Assembly (NCBI GenBank): GCA_964473285.1
Contig: CAYYOI010000001.1
Location: 13,233-77,232 of the forward strand
Length of the DNA: 64,000 bases
Direction: 5' to 3'
From: JBNJGT01 sp964473285
Lineage (GTDB): Archaea > Nanobdellota > Nanobdellia > Woesearchaeales > JACJVW01
The notes under the pieces are model-generated. The model did not search any database. It saw only the letters and a program-made list of their open reading frames with translations, and was not told the DNA's origin. The position numbers and the translations under genes were made by a program. Positions 1 to 12,000 of the stretch are shown here, one piece after another (position 1 is the stretch's first letter; the number at the start of each line of letters is the position of its first letter).

Positions 1-3000
1 ACTCTATCGAGAAGTTCCATGGCTCTGACCAGTTACTGTGAACAATGCCATCATAGGCCTGGATCCTCCAGGAATATATGGAATCATAATCGAGATCCTG
101 AAAAGGGGTGAAGTTGAGATTTGTTATGTTTGTCTTGTTTATCTCATGGACAGAACACTGCAATGGTCCACTGCATTCCTCTAACTCAATGAGGAGGTTA
201 TATGATAAATTATCTGCATTGGAATCATATGCTTCTTCCCATGAGAATATTGGCCGACGCTCAAATACTGTGAAATTATCTTCCTGGGGGGTCAGCCTTA
301 CCGGGATCTCAGGAGGTATATTTTCCTGAAGCCCGACTGTGAAAGTGTTCGTTTGTGAAGTGTTTTGAATCTCTTCATGCCAGCAGGTAACACTCCAGTT
401 GTGTATCCCCTGGGAAAGATTATTTACAACTGTGTGAGTAACATCCCCACTACTTGTTATTACAGTAGTGTTTATTTCACCATCCAAAGATAAGTTACAA
501 GTAACCTGTTCTCCCAAAACATCTGTTTTAGGTGTCCAGTTAAAATCAATGTTTTGGCTTTCAATCCTTTGCCCATCACGCGGATGGTGGAGTTCTATAG
601 GAAGATAATTCACTATCTCAATGGTATCAGAGGCCTGGGATTTCATCGGGCGATAAAAATCAGTACTCTGGATGTTGCATTGGTAATCGTATGAGCCAAG
701 GCTTGAACTGGAAAGGTCTATCTCATAAGAGGCATAGCCATCTGAACCAGAATAGGATGAGCCTAGGTATCCTTCAGGCCCGTAATACTGTACAAGATAA
801 GATGAGATAGGATCTGCAGTATCAGCATCAGTAACACTACATGTGAGGTTTGTCACGCCTCTTGGTGTTATACCTGAAGGACTGACCCAATCAACCCTAC
901 TATTTCCTGTAAGGTTAAAATAGAGATATGGCACGGTATTGTTTATGTTCTTATTGGAATCATTTGCCCAAAGCTTTATTGCATGCTTTCCTATGGTCCA
1001 GGAATTGTTGGTGCATAAAGTAAGGTTCGTCCAGTTAACAGAATATGGCTTAGGGATATCTTGTTCAATAAAATCAGAACTATTGTAGATTGCTCTTGCA
1101 GTATCAGGTTCTTCGTCCCACTTTCCGTAAAGGTATAAACATTCTCCCCTTGAAAGCTCAGTGTCATTGATCCCATATTCCTCAAGCTTGGGAGGATATA
1201 TGTTTGATGTATTGACTACGTTCAATGAGATATTTGCGGAATCTATTGTTGCATTGTAGTAGAGCTGGTTTGTGATGTTACAAGTCATGGTGTGGAGTCC
1301 TAACTCACTGTCATTGAACTGGTATGTTGCCCATCCTGAAGCATTTGTAATATTATTACCAAGATAGACCCCATTCCTGTAATAGGTCACATTGTATCCA
1401 GCAATCCCTGTATCATTGAGGTCCTGGACAAAGCATCCTGTTGTGGTGTAGTTTCCAATGCGAACGCTTGATCTTCTTTGGAATGAGTCTGTGATTCCAG
1501 AGTATCCCCACACTTCCATTTGTTGGATTGGTGTCTCATTGGAGTTAAGAGATGTATCCCTGGCATATTGCTTCCATCCGTACAGCCCTGGATCTGTATC
1601 GGTTGGAACAGAATAATCAATATGTGCCCATGTATCATTTGAATCAAGGGAAATATTTGTTACATTTGAAAATACTCCAGTTAGATTTAATGATAGAGTT
1701 GCATCTTCAAGTATTGCATTATCAGTCCATCTAACAGAGTAGGTTTCTCCCTGTCCTTTGTATGTCTTAACTGGCCCTGATATCTCCTTGTAACGTGGTG
1801 GATCAAATTCTCTTACGAATACAGTCTCATGAGATATATTCCGGTGATCAACCTTATAGAGGGATGTTTCTGAGATATTACAGGTGAGATCATAGAGGCC
1901 ATAGGTTGATGGCTCATAGATATAGGCAATCTCTCCTGCTTCATTGGTTGTTGACTGGTAGATGGGATAATCATCAGAATACAATGATACGGTATAACCT
2001 GGAATGGAGGACTGATTTGTCTCGTCAATTATTGAGCAAGTAATCCTGACTGAATCATTTAGATCAATCTCTGTCTGGTTAATGCTCAAGTCATCCACCG
2101 TAGCAAGTCCATAGACGTTGAATGATAGATAAGGGAGAGTATCATTCCAAAAGCCGCTCGGATTATTTGCTTCAATACGCGTGACATGCTTACCAAGCAA
2201 CCAGTTTGCTGAAGGGTTGAATGTATAATTGGTCCAGTTGTGCGGATTGGATTCAGAAAGTGTTATTTCATCTGATACCATACCTGGAATGGTTGCATTA
2301 TAAAATACGTTTGCCTCGCCTATCTCCTGGTCCCAACGTGCAAATATGGTTGTATCCTGTGAATTCCTTATGACGTCATTTGTTGATAGTCCATAGATTG
2401 CTTCATGAAGATGAGGGAAATCATATTGCCTGTTGATAACATGGAAAAGAGATTCATCAGATTTGGTGAATAGGCTATCATCTACTGTAAATACAACTGG
2501 GTAGTCTCCAGTGGAGGTCATGTTTACTGCATATGAAAGTGTCAATTTTGTATCAACAGGTACTGTTCCTCTTGCATTCCACATGACTGTTCCATTGAAG
2601 GTTCCATTGTATTCATTCCCACCATATCCTATCTTATACCAGATGTCCTGGCTTTCGTTCAAATGCCAGGTTTGGTTGAGCCCGGCATGTGAGAAATCAC
2701 TCTCAGATATGTTCCAATCCTGTGAATCGAAATGATTCTTCATCTCAATCTCTATCCGATATGATTCATTTCCAAAAAGTGTGAATGTCTTTGCTAGTCC
2801 TGAGTCAATAAGAGTTCCGCTTGAATATCGTGTTGTCTCATTCACTTCATAGATACGTATATCCTCTATTGTCACGTATGTTTGCGGACCAAGAATTGTG
2901 AACTCATCATATCCTTCGTATACTCCTTCACTTGCTTGGATGGGTTCACCATAAGGAGTCTGCATATAAGCATATACCCTATAGGTGCCACCTTCAGAAT

Positions 3001-6000
3001 TTTTGGTATCCCAAGGATTCCAAATCTTTTCAAGATCAAAGATGGTATCAGCGTTAACTGTTTTTTCAATCCCGTTTATATGGGTATCAATTGTCTGCCA
3101 TGTGTCATCATATCGCTGGATCTCTGCAAATACCTCACCCCGGAATGTTTCTGTAGTGCTTAGGGTATCATCTGCAAATGTTTCCTCTTCACCCATCTCA
3201 TAATCAATCTCTCCGGTAAGAACTATCTTTATATCATCATATGTGTAGATTGGTGCTCCGTCTGAAGATATGCGTATCTGATCAAGATCTGTAGGATTGT
3301 CAGTGAAATCAAGGTCTTGGACAGTTGTTGATTGCCTGTGGTAATCGTACTTGTCAGCCACATCAAGCCTGTAATCATAATCTCCGGAAACATCCTCTTC
3401 TATAATATTGCCTGAGGCAGTGCTTGGATAGCGGGTGATATAATAATCTACAACCATCCCTCCCCATGAACTCTCCCTATGAGTATAGATTGCTGGACCT
3501 AATCCTGCCACATCATCTGCATCTGTCATTTCTGATGCGTCACCAACACCAATGTGCTGCCACCAACCATCCCCACTATCAGGAGAGACCATATTGAATG
3601 ATAAATTGAAAGCTTCCTGTAGCACCGAGAGATTGTGCTTGACACCAGCTGTACCTTGTACTTGCAGATGATTATTCACAATCTGTGTGTCTGTATCTGT
3701 GCCCCATTCTGACCAATTATTTCCAATATCATTCGAATCAGCACGATTGAAATCATCGTAGAAATAATAGACTTCTGATTTATCAGAAGGGGCAATACCT
3801 GCATCAGGATTATGATAGTAAACGTAATATGAACCATTTCCTCGTGTCTTGAAAAGTATCCTTGTATTTGAAGAATCAAATGATGAGAGGTTAATCCTTG
3901 CAAGCTCAACATTCCCTGTCCCATTGAACCATACAATCCTAAGGTCATTGCCTGAGGGAAGCATTGAACGGGTATCCATACTTATCTCCATAGTATGACC
4001 ATCTATGGTATCGTTCAGGATTATTTCCTTTCTTCTCTCGTATGAACCATCCCACCAGGGCACTGTCTCTATCAAGGTAACGTTCTCATGAAGATCATAT
4101 GTGGATTCATTCACCTTTACCTGTATACCTCCATCCGCCTTCACTACAAAAGATGAAAGTGAAGAATGATTAATACTTCCAGAGGTATCTTTTGCAAACA
4201 CCTGGACATGATAGGTTCCATTAAACCATGTGTCAGAGAACTGTCCTGTAAACAACTCACCTGAAGAAAGAGATATATTTGTAGTAGAAGTGTTAGGGTA
4301 TGTTACCTGGGCCCATGCAGAATCAATGGATGTATCATCTGTTATATTTGCTTGTATTGTCTGATTGATGCCATATCCTATCACAGGGTCTATCATAACC
4401 TCATGGATGGTTGGCTTAAGTCCCAGATACATCTGTTCATAGCCAACAGAGGGGTTAGTGTAGTCATCAGGTGAACCCTCATAGGTCGCATTCAATGTGT
4501 GTAATCCTAATGAAAGTTCAGGCGTGAAGCTTTTGGTTGCCCACCCCTGCTCATTTGTGATAGCTGATCCTATTGCCTGATCATCTGTCTCGTCAAAGAA
4601 ATATATCCTTTCCCCTGAAATTGCGGTGCCATTATCATAAACTAACCTTGCCTGCAGCTCTATCTCTTCTCCTCTTGATGTATCATTGTCAGAGACAATA
4701 AAAGATGAGATCGCTGTTTTTGCGTAAATGTCAATATAGGTATTCTTGAAATCTGACTTGACTCCTGATCCAGCTGATTCAGCAGTCACATGTTGCGTAC
4801 CCAGAGAGGTGGATATGGGAACGTCAAATGTCGCATTATTCCAGAGTACTTCACCAGCATACAGTAAAGATACATATGAGGAATCTGGTGTTACAAGTCC
4901 CCATGAAAGAGGATATGTTGTTATATTGAGATAGGCATCCACAACATCAGAATTGTTGGAACTCTGTGCAAGATAGCTTATGTCTGCCTGATTTCCACGG
5001 GTAATGCTTGATGGCGCGCTGTATTGGGTGATCTCAAATGTTCCCTGTTCACGTATCTCTAATTTCTGGTTGAGGATCTCATCCCATACCTTTATCTCTT
5101 CACCAGGGTTAATGTACTTGATGGTCACATTCATATCATAGTCTCCAACAGAAGCTGTTCCTGTACTTATATTATATACTGCAGTAAGGGGACCTGCCAA
5201 TGTGGCCATATTGCAGTCACTTACACAGGCACAGGATATGTTCTCCGGGCAGTTTAATGAGATAGATACATCTGTTAGGTTCCTGCTCCATTCATTTTGC
5301 ATTGAGAAATTAACGAGTTGTGAGGTGTTGAGATATTGCCGGCTTATATTTGAAACAGCAAAATCTTCCCTCAGATTATGAATCAGGATATATTCGCTCC
5401 TATTGACACGCAATGGACCATTCAGTAAATCCATCACCACATCCCACTTTAACATGTAGCTTCCTTCGGCATCCTCAGGGATTGTATAGCCTTCATTCCA
5501 TTGACGGGTCTTTGTGGTGTTGTATGGGATCTCTCCATAGTGCTTTGTTTCCTGATAGGGCCCAAACCCCACGTAATCCAAAGCGTACTTGTCAAGTAAA
5601 GTAAGCGTTACTTCTGAGTCAAGCGCAGTATTATTTGCTGCAAAAAGAGTTATATTGATCCAATCTATTGTGTCGGTAGTCTCATATTCATCTATTGTAT
5701 TCTCATGTGTCAGGTTTGCAAGATGCAGATAAGATTGAAGAATATAGAATGTATCATAACCTACTATCTGTTCATAATCACTACCAACAATTATCTGATC
5801 ATCCCTATCAGGATTAGTAGTGTTTCTTACAAGAGAGAACTTCACCCTGTACTTCCCATGAGGGTATATGCCTGTATTCCAGGGATTATTGTTCCAATCA
5901 TAGTAATAATCAAGGGTAGTGCCATTGGCAATTGTCTTTATGTCATCTGTTGCAATGTCATTTATTGGTACGGGATAAAGGTTTTCCCAATAAAGCCCAT

Positions 6001-9000
6001 TGTAATACTGTATGTTTGCCCACCTGTAACCATTAATTGGTCTATCTCCTGTGTTAAGTGCCCTGCTTGCTGCCTGGACATCACCATACTCTAGCTGTGT
6101 ATCATGCAGTTCTCTTAGGGTGAAATTAGTGAGGTAATCGTTACCGTTCATGGCCACGCTTACAAACCCTATGGCTGAGGGCTCAAGATCTATATCATAG
6201 CTTGCCTGCAATGAGTCATCAACGTACATGGAAAGTGTGCTGGACTCATACCTGAGCCGGATAGTATGTTTAGACTGTGAATCAATATCTTCTGATGTGG
6301 CCTGAAGAAGATTAGGAGTATTGCCTTGTGTCTGAGAGAATATTCCGTCTGTACCTCCATCGGGAAAATCGTTGCTTATGAGGGCTTCGTAGTAGGTTGA
6401 ACCTGACTGGACAAAAAGACCAAGCGCGTCATCATCATCACCATGGACTGTCACTTCAGCTTCAAATTCACTAGGTACTATAGAAGGATAAGCGATCATG
6501 TCATCATTGCTGTCATCTATAGTAATACGTTCTTGTGCTGTGTCCCATGTGAAAAGACCATTGTTTGCACCACGATCATAGATAACTTCCTCAATATATT
6601 CACTTTCCTTATCCTCGCTTACATCATCATAGAAATCAAATACTTCGCTCTTATTCTCTTGAGTTGGAGGACCATCATAATACATGGTAATTTCGCTTTG
6701 GTTTTTGAGCCTGACATATATGCTTGTATTCTTTATCCAGTGGGCCAGTCTTTCGTTTCCATAGAAAGCAATATCAGAACCATTCGTGTATCTCCAGACT
6801 TCAGGATTATCTATCTCAAGTATAACAGTCCTGTTTGTTGCGTTAGTAGTTATGGGAAGTTTCTTATTCCATTCATAAAAGCGGTCTGATAGATATACAT
6901 CCTCATGGTTTTGGTAACTATCTTTTTCCAGTTGAGGTGAGACTATAGCAGATCCCTGGACATCTGCATATACTGTACTCTCTGCCTGTATTCCATCTAT
7001 GTTCGTAGCAGTAATGTTGAAAGTATAAGTTCCCACATCCCATGTATTACGATATTCTAAAGAGTCATTGAAGGTAAAAATCTCTTGTGTCCCGTCTGGC
7101 CTTGTGAATTTGGTTTCCAGAGAATCTATCCCTCTGGTGTCATTTGCTGAGATATTCAGATTGATAAGTCCCCCTATTCCTGCATCATTGACTGAAATGT
7201 TAGTTATATTTGGTCTTGAGGATATGAACAGATTGCTCTCATCCTCTGAAGGGTTAAAGTATCTTTCATAGTCTTTTTGGAATATAGTTTTTAAGGTGTG
7301 GTTTCCTATTGAGCTCTCCGGCACCTCTATGCTTGCTGAAAATGATCCTTCATCTGCGATAGCAGAACCGACTTTTGAATCATCAATAAAGATTAGAACT
7401 GTACCAGACACATCCTTACCCATATCATCTTTAAGAGTGCCTGAGACCCTGATCTCATCTCCAGATGCGGTAACTGGATCAGAGCTTGTATCAAGTACAG
7501 TATCCGCAAAAACATAAATTATCTTTTCATTGCTAACGCTGTCTCCTGTAAGGCGCAATACAAATTTACCATGCTTTTTGGGTGTGACCTGCCATTGAGG
7601 TGAACAATCCCCACTGCAGGGATAAGGATTTGATGCAGCAAATACAGTATCACTTTCACTCATGTTGGTGAAAAACATTGCAAGTGATGTCTTGTAATTG
7701 ATCGAAATACTATTAAAAATAGGAGTAATTGTCTTGTTGGTCGTTACCATTCGTACCTGGTACTGGAGGAAGCGGCGACCATCTGAGGTTATCTGTTGCC
7801 CATTGGTTTGTCTTTCCCAGTCGGTCCATGAACTTTTGTCATCTGAGGTTCGTGTATAAATACTGAGATTCGTACCTGTAGGTTCATCTGACAGGTATTC
7901 AATGGTATCATAATATACAATTGATGCATTTGTATCAAGACTGTCTGAAGTATAATTTCCATAAAGGGAAAAACTTACATTTTCATGCTTCCATTTTTGT
8001 ATTGATACAGGTGTGTTCTCACGGGAAAAGATCCATTCTATCCTCATTTCAGAATCCCCGTCATTTACCAAATATAATGGACCTGTAGGGGTTTGTGTGG
8101 CACTATGTCCCCTGCCCTGGGTTGTATCATTAAACAATGTTGATTCGCTATTTACTGTTACCATGTAATTATGAAGTCCTTCGTTGTTCCTGGCCTGACC
8201 TGATTCACTTAAATCCCCACCCCATCGATTTCGGTCGATAACAAAATCATACTCTGTAGTCCCGAACCATGTACCTGTTTCATAATGCTCAATGAAATTC
8301 CATGAACCAATCCCTATACCTGCTCTCCAGTCATCAGAGTTCCCACGCATTGCAAACTCTATTATCTTTGGTTCACTTACGGTATATTCCGAGGTATAGA
8401 TATATTCAAGTTCAGTGCCTGGCTGACCTACAAACTCACCTCCTGTGATTGAGTATGATCCTTCATTGTCAATCCATTTAGAGGTCTCAAGAGATGAGTT
8501 CTCAAAATCCTCGAAAAAGTCAAAGACCTTATCACCATCACTGGTATCTTGAGCACCGGGATTCCCGTAATAGACAAATATTGTATCTGTACCTTCCTTT
8601 ATCTGTGTCCAGAGGATGGCATGATTGCTATCTGATTCCTGGACCCAGTGTGGTAAGATCTCTTCTTTTTGGGTGGAGGTATTGAGAGAGGTTATCCTGA
8701 TATCTGAGAAGTCTGTAGCTGAAAAATCAAGGTCATCTGTATCCAGTTCAATCTTTGCCTGGGATCTGCCAGTAACGTTGAATGACAGACGATGAGGCCA
8801 TTCCTGATCATACCATGTATTAGTAGATATATCAGGTAGAAGTCTTAGATCATCTGTTACGCTGATGTTGTTATTCTCAGAATAACTCCTGAATCCATCA
8901 TATGAATCATCAAGTTCACCTGAACCGCCAATCTTCTTGTACTGGGCGGCAATCTCATCAGTACCTGAATATGTACCGTTCATGTGAAAATCAGTGAAAA

Positions 9001-12000
9001 GGTCATGATAAGGATAATCCGGTTCATCAATAAGCAAGTCTCCTTCATACCAGGAGATCGCCCATTCGTTAACTCTGGGGCTGAATGAGGTGTTTGTAGT
9101 ATTGAGTACTGCTTCTATTGACAAATTATCATAACCAAAAGTGCATCCACTGATGTCGTATTCAGTTATTTCTTCTGCCACTGGTATCTCGCAGAGGGTG
9201 TTTTCACTGAACAGCCGATAAGTAATGTTTGTACTCTCTGGGATATAATGATCTGCAAAAAAGGTTGTAAAGGAAGCGTTGGAGTCTATGAGTCCTGTAG
9301 TAAGGTTTCCAGAGGATTCATACTCGGAAAATTCAGAACTAATATTTACTGTGTGTGTGTCACTTGTCCTGTTAAGGTAAATGATCCAGTCAAGACCTGC
9401 CCTGTTTGCACCATCATTGTCAGAATCACACCATGCCTCTATATAACCATCTGAATAAGTATCTGAGGATCCGGTTATCTCATACCCATGATAATCATTG
9501 TAGAAACTGAAATAAGTTCCTGAGAATACTCCTTTTGAACGAACCCATAGATCCTGGGGAAGGAAGTTGTCAAACAGGGAGAGATAATCAAAACCAGGCA
9601 TGTCCACAATTCCCACATTTTCAGCATCCCTGCTGTCCAGCATGAAAAATGTTCCTTCAGCCACATCGTCAGTATTAGGTTCCCTTACACCTATAGCCCC
9701 ATCAAAGTCTCCGTCACTGTCAGGAGTTAGCATACGCCAGTATAGTGTACCATTTGCAAATGTATCTATGCTTGCAAAGCTTGGATTGTTCTGGTTGTTG
9801 AACCATCCGCCACCATCAGTCCAGTATTCTACATATCCTTCACCTTCAGGGAAATTATAATGACCGTCGGTCACAACCTGCCATTTGTTGGTATCAAGAC
9901 TGCCATCATTGAAATCATCGAAAAAAGGAAAGACCTGTTCACCATCGTGATAACTGCTTTGGCTGGCATCCTGATTTGCATAGTATACCCTGAATGATTC
10001 TGTATCATCTATCCTTGGAGCTCTTACCCAGATAGTTGTCTGTGACCTGTTGCAGTAGCCTTCTTCTATCCAAAAATAGACCTGCTGTTCTGAACCATTT
10101 TTCCAGGTGATGCGAAGATCTGAACAATCCCCTTTCATCTTATTCTCATTGATTAGAGTCCTTGTATCAAGTGTGAATGAGAAAGGATAGTTACCTGGAG
10201 ACTCTCCTGTAAGAGTTATATCTCTTGAGTGTCTCCAGCATCCGCTCTCCATATAATCAAGACAACCTTTCTGAAGTTCTACGCCACCTTTGTGTGTTGC
10301 ATTGAATATAATATTATGGTGGGAAGAGATGCTTTCATTACTTCTTAGATCATCGTAATAAGACCTGTTCATATCAACAATTATAGGATCAATTGCTATG
10401 AACCAAGGACGAGCTTCATGGAAGGTATTATTTTCATACTCTATCTCTGAAGAGAGGCTATAGAGATCAGGGGTCTTCAATGGAGGCTGAAGCGTGTAGT
10501 TGAGTTGTGCTTCTCCTGAAGATTCCAATGTGATGGTATTGTTATCTATTATTCCTGTAGAGCTTTCAATTGAGAGGTTGGAAGGGATTTTTTCCTTTAG
10601 AGTATATGTACCGTTGTAATATGGCTTTATTGTGATGCTTGCCTTAAATGGGCCCTGCCAGGGGTCAGTTGTCATAGGAGCATCTCTTATTATCTCAAAT
10701 GGATAATCCTTTTCCACAAGGAAGGATGAGTGCATGGTGTCATTGATCTTATCAGAGAGGGCATTTACTTCAAGTCCATACTCTCCTTCTTCTGCTGTAT
10801 TGTATTCAAATGAATAGATTCCTTTGCTTATCTCTTCTATACTATTAAAAGTTGTAAGATTTGTGGGACTCTCTATTGTACATGATACATTGGCTGATGA
10901 AAGATAACCCTCACTATCAAGAATAACGATTGTTATGTTCGCTTTTTCACCGGGAGGGTATCTACTCTTGTTGGTGTTTACTGATGCAAGACCTGTCTCG
11001 AACTTTTGTGCTGAAAGGTGTGGAACCACCCATCTTATCTCATCATAAAGTCCATTGGAGTTGGTGTCTACGAAGGAAACATTGTATGAATCCTTGTCTG
11101 TTATATCAACCTTAGACCCGTTTATATAATGGTAGAGTCTTGGTTTCAGAATGGGCTCATCTATCTTTGTTGATGCGCTCACATTGATGTAGTGGAAGGA
11201 AGAATTTATGATTATCTCTTTCTTATGTCCCCTCTTTTTCTCTTTCTTGACAGGTGCGGGGGTAGAATAGGTTACCTTAAGGTCTCCAGTATATTCTGAT
11301 CGATTTATCTCTCTCTTTTCTAGTCTGATTGTTTTTCCCTGATGAATAAGGCTTATGTTGTGGGCTTGTGAAGGTATATCAAGGTTTTCATGTACTAGTT
11401 TTTCCCATCTGACTGGTTTTCCTGCTTCTGCCTTTTTTTGCTTTGCTTTTATCTTCTTTATCAAGATCTCTTCTTTTGTTATGTTTTCTCCTTTTCTTGC
11501 GTATATTGTGACGATTGATTCTTGCTCACTACCTGCAGTTACTCTCAAGATGCCATTTGAAACTTTTGTCTCGTAATCCGAGCTTGCAAGATAGGTAACA
11601 TTCTGTCCCATGTATTCTGAAAGATTCAGTTCTAATGTGTCAGTGATAGTGAATACTTTAGGGCCTTGCCAAATAAGTTGTCTTGAAGAGGGTCTGCCTT
11701 TCTTTGTTGATGTGTTTGTTCCATTTTGCTTGTATGAGCCTGTTAGATTTTCTGAGGAATTTGCCTCAGAAGTCGATGGTTCTTCTTGTGTAATGTTTTC
11801 AGTGAGATTTTTTGTTGTTTGTGTGAGGTTTTTTGTCTTGTTATTTGTAAGGTTAGTATCTATATCTGTCAGGTTTCTTTGGTCTACAGTAATATTGCGG
11901 GTTTGGTTGTCTGTGAGATTTGTGTTTTTGGTAGTATTTGTTATAGTTTCATTGTTGATTGTCGTATTTTGTTTTGCTGTTGTGTTGTCTGTGAGGTTGT

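Noticed and set aside
5705..6889. Several + strand frames of 130-150 codons with many hydrophobic residues
   Set aside because: All lie antisense to the giant surface gene, whose translation gives clear Ig/DUF2341-like domains there.
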